Assembly (NCBI GenBank): GCA_030691555.1
Contig: JAUYEB010000119.1
Span: 1 to 6,075, forward strand
Direction: 5' to 3'
Source: Candidatus Bathyarchaeota archaeon
Lineage (GTDB): Archaea; Thermoproteota; Bathyarchaeia; TCS64
Length of the DNA stretch: 6,075 nucleotides
In this document: in pieces, positions 1 through 6,075 of the stretch
How positions within the stretch are numbered: the first letter of the stretch is position 1
How the letters are laid out: every line of letters begins with the position of its first letter
Program-made: the position numbers and the translations under genes
The notes under the pieces: generated by a model
What the model was told of the DNA's origin: nothing
The model's database searches: none
What the model saw: the letters and a program-made list of their open reading frames with translations, nothing else

Positions 1-109
1 ACAACCCGGAAAAAGACACCAAACAGAAAAATCGACCAGAATAAACGGAAACGCGGCGGCGGCGAAGGTACCCCCCTCCCCCCCTCACGCACACACACCG
101 AGTAAGCGG

Positions 110-115
110 TTAAAT
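110..115 (+). promoter_or_regulatory. possible archaeal TATA-like box for gcvPA-gcvPB
   Basis: The AT-only hexamer TTAAAT stands out in GC-rich surroundings 42-47 bases before the gcvPA start. Archaeal transcription usually begins about 25 bases after the box, which would put the 5' end near 138-140. The short leader would still include the SD site at 145-149. This rests on composition and spacing only; no clear BRE is visible. Confidence 0.35.
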
Positions 116-144
116 CCCCGAACCACCAACAAGAACCCATCTAT

Positions 145-149
145 GGAGG
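145..149 (+). promoter_or_regulatory. Shine-Dalgarno site of gcvPA
   Basis: GGAGG lies seven bases before the ATG at 157. It supports that ATG as the true start, and no better in-frame start lies near it. Confidence 0.7.
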
Positions 150-156
150 CAAAAGC

Positions 157-1536
157 ATGAGCAGAGCCCACCCATACCTACCAAACAGCGTCCCAGAGAT
201 CAAGGAGAAGATGCTCGAGGAGATCGGCGTCTCGTCGATAGACGACCTCTACGCCAACATCCCCGAGAAGCTCAGGTTCAGAGGAGAACTAGACGTCCCC
301 GGCCCCTACACGGAGCAGGAGGTCAAGAAGCTCGTCTCGGAAACACTGGAGAGGAACACGCACCTCAAATGCGCGCCCTTCCTCGGCGGAGGCGTCTGGC
401 CCCACTACGTCCCGAGCGTCGTAGACGAGGTCGTCCACCGCGCCGAGTTCCTCACAAGCTACACCCCCTACCAGCCCGAGATAAGCCAGGGCATACTCCA
501 GAGCATCTTCGAGTACCAGAGCCTCATCTGCGAGCTAGTCGACATGGCCGTCGCCAACGCGAGCATGTACGACTGGAGCAGCGCCCTCGGAGAGGCCGCG
601 CTCCTCGCCAGCAGGCTCAGCCACCGGGACACGATACTCGTCCCCAGCTTCATCAGCCCGGCGCGCCTCGCCGTCCTCAAGACCTACACCGGCCCCGCCG
701 GCATGCACGTCGAGAAGGTCGACTACGACGAGGAGACCGGCCAGATGGAGCTAGAGGACCTCAAGGCAAGGGTCAACGAGAAGACGGCGGCGGTCTACGT
801 CGAGACGCCCAGCTACCTCGGCTTCGCCGAGGAGAACGTCGAGGCCATCGGCGAGATAGCCCACGAGAAGAAGGCCATCTACATCGCCGGCGTCGACGCC
901 ATAAGCCTAGGCCTGCTCAAGGCTCCGGGCAGCTACGGGGCCGACGTCGTCGTCGGCGAGGGGCAGCCCCTCGGCAACCACATGAGCTACGGAGGCCCCC
1001 TCCTCGGAATATTCGCCTGCAACCACGACAACGCCATAATCCGCCAGATGCCGGGCCGCATCATCGGCGTCACCGAGACCATCGCCGACAAGCGCCGCGC
1101 CTACGTCATGACACTACAGACCCGTGAGCAGCACATACGCCGCGAGAAGGCCACAAGCAACATCTGCAGCAACGAGGCCCTCTGCAGCGTCGCCAGCGCC
1201 GTCTACCTGAGCCTACTCGGCCCCAACGGCCTCAGGGACCTCGCCGAGACCTGCACCAGCAGGGCACACTACGCCATCAGGAGGATAAACGACCTCGACG
1301 GCGTCAAGGCGCCCATCTTCAACTCCTACCACTTCAAGGAGTTCACCGTCAGGTACGCGAAGAAGAGGGCGGCGGAGGTCAACAAGGTGCTACTCGCCCA
1401 CGGCTACCAGGGGGGCAAGCCCCTCAAGCCGGAGTTCCCAGAGCTCGGCGAGTCCGCCCTCTTCTGCGTCACCGAGATGCACACCAAGAAGGACATAGAT
1501 GGCCTCGTGGCCGCGTTGAAGGAGGCGACCCAGTGA
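157..1536 (+). CDS. gcvPA: glycine dehydrogenase (decarboxylating) subunit 1, GcvPA
   Basis: This is the N-terminal half of the split P-protein of the glycine cleavage system. With GcvPB it forms the cytoplasmic PLP enzyme that decarboxylates glycine and passes the aminomethyl group to lipoyl-GcvH. The 459 residues are close to the usual length of about 440-450. Family hallmarks are visible in order: the N-terminal HPYLPNS stretch, FLGGG followed by HYVP (about 75-86), PYQPEISQG (about 104-112), and NASMYD (134-139) in the fold-type I PLP-like domain. As expected for this subunit there is no PLP-binding Lys motif; that residue is in GcvPB. After NASMYD the usual Gly-Ala/Ser-Thr is replaced by WSSALGEA, a variation I take to be lineage-specific. 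The ATG at 157 has an SD site seven bases upstream. The stop overlaps the gcvPB start region, so the two are coupled. GcvT and GcvH are not adjacent inside the window. Confidence 0.96.
   Translation: MSRAHPYLPNSVPEIKEKMLEEIGVSSIDDLYANIPEKLRFRGELDVPGPYTEQEVKKLVSETLERNTHLKCAPFLGGGVWPHYVPSVVDEVVHRAEFLTSYTPYQPEISQGILQSIFEYQSLICELVDMAVANASMYDWSSALGEAALLASRLSHRDTILVPSFISPARLAVLKTYTGPAGMHVEKVDYDEETGQMELEDLKARVNEKTAAVYVETPSYLGFAEENVEAIGEIAHEKKAIYIAGVDAISLGLLKAPGSYGADVVVGEGQPLGNHMSYGGPLLGIFACNHDNAIIRQMPGRIIGVTETIADKRRAYVMTLQTREQHIRREKATSNICSNEALCSVASAVYLSLLGPNGLRDLAETCTSRAHYAIRRINDLDGVKAPIFNSYHFKEFTVRYAKKRAAEVNKVLLAHGYQGGKPLKPEFPELGESALFCVTEMHTKKDIDGLVAALKEATQ
1521..1525 (+). promoter_or_regulatory. 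Shine-Dalgarno site of gcvPB inside gcvPA
   Basis: GGAGG lies inside the end of gcvPA. It is seven bases before a GTG at 1533 and ten before an ATG at 1536, so spacing alone does not decide the start. It supports coupled translation of the two subunits. Confidence 0.6.
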
Positions 1537-3071
1537 TGACCGTGCGCAAGTTCAGGCAGGCGGACTGGGACGAGCCCCTCATCTTCGAGCTCAGCCACGA
1601 GGGCAGATACGGCTTCCACCCCCCCGAGGTGGAGGAGGAGATAAGGGACGACGTAAACGTCGAGCATCTCGTCCCCCAGGGCATAGCCCGTGAGACGCCC
1701 CCTGGGCTCCCGGAGATGAGCGAGATGGAGGTCCTGCGCCACTACATCCACCTGAGCCAGATGAACTACGGCGTAAACAGCGGCCTCATCTACCCCCTCG
1801 GCAGCTGCACCATGAAGTACAACCCCGTCATAAACGAGGTGCTCGCCGGCCACCCGAGCCTAACCGGGGCGCACCCAGACCAGGACCCGTCCACGGTCCA
1901 GGGCGTCCTCGAGTTCCTCTACAGGTTCAAGCAGGGCTACCTCTCCGTCACTGGGATGGACGACGCCACGCTCCAACCCGCGGCGGGGGCCCACGGCGAG
2001 TGGACGGGCATCATGCTCATACGCGCCTACCACATGGACCGCGGGGAGCTCGCCCAGCGCACCGAGATAATAGTCCCCGACAGCGCCCACGGCACCAACC
2101 CCGCCTCGGCCGCGATGGCGGGCTTCAAGATAGTCGAGGTCCCCAGCGGCCCCGACGGCTGCGTCAACCTCGAGGCACTCAGGGCGGTCGTCGGCCCACA
2201 GACTGCTGGGCTCATGCTCACGAACCCCAACACCCTCGGCCTCTTCGACCACCAGATTGCGGAGATCGCCGAGATAGTGCACAAGGCGGGCGGCCTCATG
2301 TACTACGACGGCGCGAACCTCAACGCCATCATGGGCAAGTGCCGCCCAGGCGACATGGGCTTCGACGTCGTCCACGTCAACCTGCACAAGACCTTCAGCA
2401 CCCCCCACGGAGGAGGAGGCCCCGGCAGCGGGCCAGTGGGATGCAAAGCTATCCTCGCCAAGTACCTCCCCGTCCCCGACATCACCCACAAGGACGGCAA
2501 GTACGCCCTCAGCTACGACAAGCCGAAGAGCATAGGCAAGGTCCACGGCTACTACGGCAACGTCAACGTCATGCTCAAGGCCTACACCTACATGCTCACC
2601 ATGGGTCCGCGGGGCCTCAGGGAGGCGTCGGAGCTCAGCGTCCTCAACGCTAACTACATCGCCAGGAAGCTGAGAAACACTAGGGGCCTCAGCCTCCCCT
2701 TCGCGCCGGAGACTCCTAGGATGCACGAGGCAGTCCTCAGCGCCGCGAAGATGAGCGAGGAGACCACCGTCAGGTCGCTGAACATCGCCAAGAACCTGCT
2801 CGACAGCGGGCTCCATGCGCCGACCATCTACTTCCCGCTCATCGTCCCCGAGGCGCTCATGGTCGAGCCGACGGAGACAGAGCCCGTCGAGGCCCTCGAC
2901 GACTTCATAGAGGTCGTAAAGAGGACCAGCGACCTAGCCTACTCGAACCCCCAGGAGGCGCTCAAGGCGCCGGTGAACACGGTCGTGGGGAGGCTCGACG
3001 AGGCGAAGGCGGCCCACCCGAAGACGATCTGCCTCAGCTGGCGTAAGCTCTGCCAGCTCGTCGCGGAATGA
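1536..3071 (+). CDS. gcvPB: glycine dehydrogenase (decarboxylating) subunit 2, GcvPB
   Basis: This is the C-terminal, PLP-carrying half of the split P-protein, partner of GcvPA in glycine decarboxylation. It has 511 residues from the ATG at 1536. Motifs seen include YPLGSCTMKYNP (from 86), HGEWTG (153-158), DSAHGTNPAS around His185, and NLHKTFSTPHGGGGPG, where Lys285 should form the Schiff base with PLP and the Gly-rich loop follows directly. The C-terminal part fits the small domain of the family. The ATG shares its A with the gcvPA stop (TGATG). A GTG at 1533 would add one Met and is equally compatible with the SD site. No frameshift or missing catalytic residue is seen. The gene is followed by a 47-base gap holding a T-rich TATA-like box, so the gcv unit probably ends here. 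Confidence 0.96.
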   Translation: MTVRKFRQADWDEPLIFELSHEGRYGFHPPEVEEEIRDDVNVEHLVPQGIARETPPGLPEMSEMEVLRHYIHLSQMNYGVNSGLIYPLGSCTMKYNPVINEVLAGHPSLTGAHPDQDPSTVQGVLEFLYRFKQGYLSVTGMDDATLQPAAGAHGEWTGIMLIRAYHMDRGELAQRTEIIVPDSAHGTNPASAAMAGFKIVEVPSGPDGCVNLEALRAVVGPQTAGLMLTNPNTLGLFDHQIAEIAEIVHKAGGLMYYDGANLNAIMGKCRPGDMGFDVVHVNLHKTFSTPHGGGGPGSGPVGCKAILAKYLPVPDITHKDGKYALSYDKPKSIGKVHGYYGNVNVMLKAYTYMLTMGPRGLREASELSVLNANYIARKLRNTRGLSLPFAPETPRMHEAVLSAAKMSEETTVRSLNIAKNLLDSGLHAPTIYFPLIVPEALMVEPTETEPVEALDDFIEVVKRTSDLAYSNPQEALKAPVNTVVGRLDEAKAAHPKTICLSWRKLCQLVAE

Positions 3072-3077
3072 GAACCC

Positions 3078-3084
3078 TTTTTAT
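3078..3084 (+). promoter_or_regulatory. probable archaeal TATA box for the DUF106-cmk-rpl14e unit
   Basis: TTTTTAT stands in the 47-base gap between gcvPB and the DUF106 gene, in otherwise GC-rich sequence. Transcription starting about 25 bases later would begin near 3106-3108, just ahead of an SD-like AAGGATC at 3108-3114 and the ATG at 3119. The T run could also help end the gcvPB transcript, since archaeal terminators are often T-rich. The two roles are not exclusive. Confidence 0.5.
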
Positions 3085-3118
3085 CCCCCACACGCAGATA
3101 GGCGGGTAAGGATCAGGC

Positions 3119-3637
3119 ATGCTATCCGCCCTCGTCGCCCTAGAGTTCGACTTCCTCAGGACGCCACCAGCGGCGACCTACGCCATACTCGCCATCGCGG
3201 TCGGGCTGGGGCTCGTAACGAGCCTCATCAACGTGAAGATGATGGACCTGAAGGCGTACAGGAAGATGATGCTGGACAGCGCCAGGGTCCAGCACCAGAT
3301 GATGGAGGCCGCCAAGACGGGGAACCAGAGGGCGATCGACAAGGCCCAGAAGAAGCAGCAGGAGGTCATGGGCCAGCAGAGCAAGATGAGCATGGACAGG
3401 CTCAAGATCAGCCTCTTCTTCATGATACCGTTCCTGCTCATCTGGCAGCTCCTCGGCAGCTTCTTCGGGAACATCATAATAGCCTACTTCCCCTTCGACA
3501 TGCCGTTCATCCCGAGGGAGCTCAGTGTCGCGAACTGGTACCTGCTCTGCAGCTTCGCCTCGAGCGTCCTCGTCAGCCGAGTGCTTGGCCTCACCTTCGA
3601 GATCGACCCGGAGGAGAGGTCGATCAAGGATGAGTAG
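3119..3637 (+). CDS. DUF106 / EMC3-TMCO1 family membrane protein (archaeal YidC-like insertase)
   Basis: This 172-residue membrane protein belongs to the DUF106 (EMC3/TMCO1) family, regarded as the archaeal relative of YidC/Oxa1 and thought to help insert membrane proteins beside Sec. The layout fits the family: a short outer N-terminus, a hydrophobic segment at about 20-39, a charged Lys/Gln/Met-rich helical stretch at about 43-95 likely to form a cytoplasmic coiled coil, a second membrane segment at about 97-117, and a third at about 140-158 followed by an acidic tail. The Met-rich coil (KMM, QQSKMSMDR) is typical and could contact ribosome or nascent chain; that role is inferred from YidC. 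Its position directly before cmk and near L14e matches the conserved archaeal secY-adk-DUF106-cmk neighbourhood. The start has a weak SD-like AAGGATC. Its stop lies eight bases inside cmk. Confidence 0.9.
   Translation: MLSALVALEFDFLRTPPAATYAILAIAVGLGLVTSLINVKMMDLKAYRKMMLDSARVQHQMMEAAKTGNQRAIDKAQKKQQEVMGQQSKMSMDRLKISLFFMIPFLLIWQLLGSFFGNIIIAYFPFDMPFIPRELSVANWYLLCSFASSVLVSRVLGLTFEIDPEERSIKDE
3611..3620 (+). promoter_or_regulatory. Shine-Dalgarno site of cmk
   Basis: GAGGAGAGGT inside the end of the DUF106 gene lies nine bases before the ATG at 3630. It selects this start over an in-frame ATG at 3525, which would add 35 Arg/Ser-rich residues lying wholly within the DUF106 gene. Confidence 0.6.
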
Positions 3638-4175
3638 GCGGGGGCTGGTCATAACCGTCGCTGGGCCACACGGCTCAGGCAGGACCACACAGTCCACGCG
3701 GCTCGCCGAACGATTCGGGTTACGTTATGTCTCTTCTGGGACCCTCTTCAGGGAGAGGGCGACGCAGCTCGGCGTCTCCCTCGAGGAGATGACCCGAATC
3801 GCTGCGGGGGACGCCTCCTTCGACAGGTTCCTCGACGACCGCGCCAAGCAGGAGACGCGCAAGGGGGGAGTTGTTCTGGACGCGACCCTCTCTGGGTGGG
3901 TCGCCGAAAAACCAGACATCCGAATCTACCTCACCGCCCCGCTAGACGTGAGGGTGAAGCGCATCGCCGATAGGGAGGGGCGGGGCGTCGACGAGGTCGA
4001 GAGGGAGACGAGGCTGAGGGAGGGGGCGGAGGCGGAGAGGTTCCGCCGCTACTACGGCTTCGACGTCTCGGACCTCTCCATATACGACGTGGTCCTAAAC
4101 ACGGCGCTTGCCGACGCGGAGGGCGTCGCGAATATCCTTAAGAACGTGGTCGAAGCATACATGGGCGAAAGGTGA
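3630..4175 (+). CDS. cmk: cytidylate kinase (archaeal CMP kinase)
   Basis: The enzyme phosphorylates CMP/dCMP (and usually UMP) with ATP in the cytoplasm. I choose the ATG at 3630, giving 181 residues, the usual length for archaeal CMKs. It places the first beta-strand (LVITVAGPHGSG) at the N-terminus as expected. Further family features are YVSSGTLFRERA in the NMP-binding region, GVVLDATLSGWV, IYLTAPLDVRVKRIADREGR (lid region), and RRYYGFDVSDLSIYDVVLNT near the C-terminus. Two departures are visible. The P-loop reads GPHGSGRTT, with Arg18 where Walker A normally has Lys. The family stretch usually read as EGRLAGW is DATLSGW, without its Arg. Whether these alter activity cannot be told here; the rest of the fold is intact and undamaged. 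The gene overlaps DUF106 by eight bases and ends just before rpl14e. L34e, which often follows cmk in other archaea, is absent. Confidence 0.9.
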   Translation: MSRRGLVITVAGPHGSGRTTQSTRLAERFGLRYVSSGTLFRERATQLGVSLEEMTRIAAGDASFDRFLDDRAKQETRKGGVVLDATLSGWVAEKPDIRIYLTAPLDVRVKRIADREGRGVDEVERETRLREGAEAERFRRYYGFDVSDLSIYDVVLNTALADAEGVANILKNVVEAYMGER

Positions 4176-4180
4176 GCCTT

Positions 4181-4414
4181 GTGCCAGCATTCGAAGTCGG
4201 GAGGGTCTGCGTCAAGACCTCGGGTAGGGACGCGGGGAAGCGCTGCGTCGTCGTCGACCTCATGGATAAGAACTTCGCCCTCGTGACGGGTCCGAAGCAG
4301 GTCTCGGGCGTCCGCCGCAGGCGCGTGAACGTCAACCACCTGAAGCCCCTAGAGGAGAAGATCGCCATCGAGAAGGGGGCGACGGACGAGCAGATCGCGG
4401 CCCTGCTGAAGTAG
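4181..4414 (+). CDS. rpl14e: 50S ribosomal protein L14e (eL14)
   Basis: This is a small large-subunit ribosomal protein found only in archaea and eukaryotes. From the GTG at 4181 it has 77 residues and begins PAFEVGRVCVKTSGRDAGK, followed by CVVVDLMDKNFALVTGPK, RRRRVNVNHLKPLE and a charged C-terminal helix. This is the KOW/SH3-like barrel pattern of the family. Another GTG at 4172 overlaps the cmk stop and would add three residues. I prefer 4181 because the family normally begins M-P-A and an AAAGGTGA at 4168-4175 sits at SD distance. The gene is the last of the rightward unit and ends 18 bases from the converging ATPase gene, with no clear hairpin between. The cbf5 gene that often follows L14e in archaea is not here. 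Confidence 0.9.
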   Translation: MPAFEVGRVCVKTSGRDAGKRCVVVDLMDKNFALVTGPKQVSGVRRRRVNVNHLKPLEEKIAIEKGATDEQIAALLK

Positions 4415-4432
4415 GCGCGTCTTCCACGGCGC

Positions 4433-5849
4433 TCACTGCATGGGCGTGAGTGTCAGCCGCGGGTACCCGGCCTCCGGGTCCATCTCGGCGGCGTGGAGCT
4501 GTGTTCTCGGCTGGAGGCCCTGCAGGAGGAAGACCCCCTGCTCGCTGCGTACCTCGATCTGGGCGTTTGAGAGGTTTGAGGCGTTCCTCTCCAGCTCCTC
4601 GGAGCCGGGGTGTGAGAGGAGGAGCAGGAGGCTCCCCTCGTTCTTGGTCTGCGCGGACTCGGCGTCGAGGACGCGGCGCGCCTGGTCCCTCGGCCAGAGG
4701 TAGTCGAGGCCGTCCAGGTACACTATCTTGAGCGTGGGCTGCCCCGTCGATGAGGCGAGGCGGGTCTTCTCCTCGCACCAGATCCTGTGGGTCATCTTGG
4801 GGTCGTCGGGGTCGAGGCGGAGTACGTGTGGGGCCTCCGGCTCCTGGGTGAAGACGCCGATGCGGACCAGGGCGTCCCTCAGCCTCGGGGTTACGCCGAG
4901 CCTCTCGTCGAACCGGGTCACGCGGTCGGAGCCGGTGCCTCCGGGGGGGGATCATCATGACGCCCCTCCCCGCGGCCGTGAAGTTGGCCCTCATCGGGGC
5001 CAGGATGAGGGCGGGGAGGAGGGGCGGCACCCCGTCGCCGAGCCTGATGAGGACGGTGTCTCCCCTCCTGAAGCCGCCGAGGATCTGGTCCAGCTGGGGG
5101 TGGCCCGCGCTGAACCTGTCGGGTGGGTCGGGTGTGGGGGTGAATGGGGGGCCGGTGCCGGTGGGCTTCTCCCGGAATGGTTCGAGGGCGCGGAAGCCGC
5201 CGTGTAGGGTGAAGAGCTGGCGCGGTGACCTGATCTCGGTCCCCCTCATCTTGGTCACCTCGAGGCTCCTCAGGACGCCGCCTCCCATGTTCTCGCGCCT
5301 CAGGTGTATTATGCCGTCGGCGAGGAACTCCTCCACCCCGAGCCCGAGGGAGCTGCCCCCCGTCGGGACCTCGGTCACCAGGAGGGTGGTGCAGCCGCTC
5401 CGCTTGACGAGCTTGCCGAGTATGTGCAGTGCGACCCTGGCGTCTATGGCCTGTGTGAACGCGCCCGCGAGGGCGGAGAAGGAGTCGACGACGAGCCGCT
5501 CCACGTGGAGCTCCTCGATCCTGTCGAGGATCCCCTCCATGAGGGTCTCGATGCCCTGCTCCTTTATGGTGACGAGGTCCATGACGTTGACGCTGCCCGG
5601 TAGTGCGGGGGATTCGAGGTCCCTCCCGACCTTCCTCATGTAGTCGAGGAATGAGGTCCTGCCCTCGGCCAGTGAGACGTAGAGGCCCTGCTCCCCCTCC
5701 TCGGCTCCGCGGTGGAGGAACTCTCCGCTGAGCAGGGTCTTGCCTGTGCCGGGGTTTCCGGCGATGAGCACCATGTTCCCGCGGGGTATGCCCCCCTCGA
5801 GGTTGTCGTCGAGGTTCGCGACTCCGGTCTGGGCCCGTTCCTCCCTCAT
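4433..5849 (-). CDS. KaiC/RAD55-like two-domain ATPase resembling GvpD, frameshifted
   Basis: This is a RecA-fold ATPase of the KaiC/RAD55 superfamily. Its two-domain shape, with a degenerate second half, most recalls GvpD-type P-loop proteins. Domain 1 has GGIPRGNMVLIAG, Walker A GNPGTGKT (31-38), SLAEGRTSFL where KaiC has its Glu pair (one Glu kept, Glu62), Walker B LVVDS ending Asp122, and the KaiC-type end VTKMRGTEIRSP (198-209). A Pro-rich linker (about 228-244) leads to domain 2, which opens FSAGHPQLDQILGGFRRGD. Its P-loop position reads GDGVPPLL, with no Lys-Thr, though a Walker B-like IVYLDGLDYL is kept. The frame breaks after about residue 302 in the G8 tract at 4943-4950; removing one base gives a continuous 471-residue protein ending at 4433. 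Without that change the frame yields an Arg/Pro-rich tail running antisense into rpl14e. The ATG at 5849 overlaps the upstream stop (ATGA), with AAGGGGAG nine bases before it. Cellular role unknown; signalling or regulation is inference from the family. Confidence 0.85.
4943..4950 (-). other. homopolymer frameshift site (G8 on +, C8 on the coding strand)
   Basis: Eight identical bases mark the point where the ATPase moves from one frame to the next. Before it the coding strand reads ATG ATG ATC CCC CCC; after it the family-like sequence GGTGSDRVTRFDERLG continues only if seven C are counted. In the downstream frame two TGA stops lie immediately upstream of the run, so the switch must occur within the run itself. 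A sequencing or assembly miscount is the simplest explanation. A real mutation, a phase-variable tract, or slippage on the run are the alternatives. Confidence 0.85.
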
Positions 5850-6075
5850 CCCACGTTGCTCCCCTTCGTCAGTGTGTGTCTCAGCCTCCTGAGCGTGGCG
5901 ACCCTCAGCTGCGTGGCGCCGTCTCCGAGGAGGTCGCCGACGGCCTCCCAGAGCCTCCGCTGGTCGATCTGCGCCTCCTCGGCTTCCCGTATCTGGCTGA
6001 GGAGGAGGCGTGAGGCGACGTCGCCGAGTTGCCGTTGCAGTGAGTCGGATAGGGCCTCCCAGAAGAGGTCGCCGT
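5846..6075 (-). CDS. unrecognised helical protein, C-terminal 75 residues only
   Basis: An open frame enters from the right edge and ends at a TGA (5848-5846) overlapping the ATPase ATG as ATGA. It reads GDLFWEALSDSLQRQLGD through to RLRHTLTKGSNVG. Its start is outside the window. The ATGA overlap, high GC in third codon positions, and protein-like heptad spacing of Leu/Val/Ala between charged residues support it as real. It looks like amphipathic helices with no membrane segment and no Cys or His cluster. The motif W-E-A-x-x-D occurs at visible residues 5-10 and 42-47, exactly 37 codons apart, and the underlying DNA also repeats. I do not recognise the family. Translational coupling suggests it works with the ATPase, perhaps as an adaptor or regulator; that is inference. 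Confidence 0.72.
   Translation of the reverse strand, partial: GDLFWEALSDSLQRQLGDVASRLLLSQIREAEEAQIDQRRLWEAVGDLLGDGATQLRVATLRRLRHTLTKGSNVG
5942..6063 (-). repeat. 11-base direct repeat pair, in frame, 111 bases apart
   Basis: GGCCTCCCAGA (on +) occurs at 5942-5952 and again at 6053-6063. The spacing is 37 codons and both copies encode L-W-E-A or F-W-E-A in the partial gene. It may reflect an internal duplication of a helical unit, but similarity beyond the W-E-A-x-x-D core is weak. Confidence 0.5.

Noticed and set aside
108..124. GGTT...AACC short inverted repeat around the possible gcvPA promoter.
   Set aside because: A four-base stem with a nine-base loop is expected by chance and is too weak for an operator or hairpin.
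55..160. Fragments resembling the glycine riboswitch: GGCGAAGG at 61-68 and AGGCAAAAG at 147-155, just before a glycine decarboxylase gene.
   Set aside because: The flanking conserved parts (GGAGAGA 5' strand, CTCTC before the AGGCAAAAG, GGACAG after it) are missing, the gap of about 80 bases is long, and the second piece overlaps the SD site. Likely chance. A covariance-model search with the glycine aptamer would settle it.
2..160. Open plus-strand frame ending in TGA that overlaps the gcvPA ATG as ATGA.
   Set aside because: The peptide is Pro/Thr/Lys/Asn-rich, low in complexity, and resembles no protein I know; in sequence this poor in stops a 50-codon open frame is not evidence.
1860..2816. 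Long leftward open frame opposite gcvPB, and similar ones opposite gcvPA and the DUF106 gene.
   Set aside because: They are antisense shadows of strongly supported genes, with skewed Val/Glu/Ala/Asp composition and no recognisable domain.
3525..3629. Longer cmk start giving 35 extra residues.
   Set aside because: The extension is Arg/Ser-rich and antithetic to the family, lies inside DUF106 coding sequence, and the ATG at 3630 has a good SD site and places the first beta-strand correctly.
4332..4940. C-terminal continuation of the unrepaired ATPase frame.
   Set aside because: Arg/Pro/Gly-rich sequence typical of out-of-frame GC-rich DNA; the alternate frame carries the family-like residues, and the tail overlaps rpl14e on the other strand.

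Overview
The window is a GC-rich, gene-dense piece of an archaeal genome. The evidence for archaea is the gene content: a three-gene cluster of DUF106 (the archaeal EMC3/YidC-like family), archaeal-type cytidylate kinase and ribosomal protein L14e, which has no bacterial form. Split GcvP subunits, a RecA-like ATPase of the KaiC/RAD55/GvpD type, TATA-like boxes in the gaps, and heavy use of AGG/ATA codons agree with this. I cannot name the phylum from the sequence alone. A GC-rich thermophilic or TACK-type lineage is a guess.

Layout. Positions 1-156 are a leader with no gene I can support, ending in a good Shine-Dalgarno (SD) site. Positions 157-3071 carry gcvPA and gcvPB, translationally coupled, which together form the PLP-dependent glycine decarboxylase (P-protein) of the glycine cleavage system. 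GcvT, GcvH and Lpd are not in the window. A 47-base gap with a TTTTTAT box separates these from a second rightward unit at 3119-4414 (DUF106, cmk, rpl14e), whose genes overlap or nearly abut and have roles in membrane protein insertion, pyrimidine nucleotide synthesis and the ribosome. Only 18 bases further on it meets a leftward unit at 4433-6075.

The leftward unit holds a two-domain KaiC/GvpD-like ATPase. It is preceded by the 3' end of an unrecognised helical gene that runs off the window and overlaps the ATPase by ATGA. The ATPase reading frame is broken by one extra base in a run of eight G at 4943-4950. The N-terminal domain has intact Walker motifs, while the second domain has lost its P-loop lysine.

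The points most worth a second look are the homopolymer frameshift, the inactive second ATPase domain, the partner gene with an in-frame 37-residue repeat, and an Arg in place of the Walker A Lys in the cytidylate kinase. I see no mobile element, CRISPR array, tRNA or rRNA, and no convincing wholly new system. The ATPase plus its unknown partner is the least explained part.
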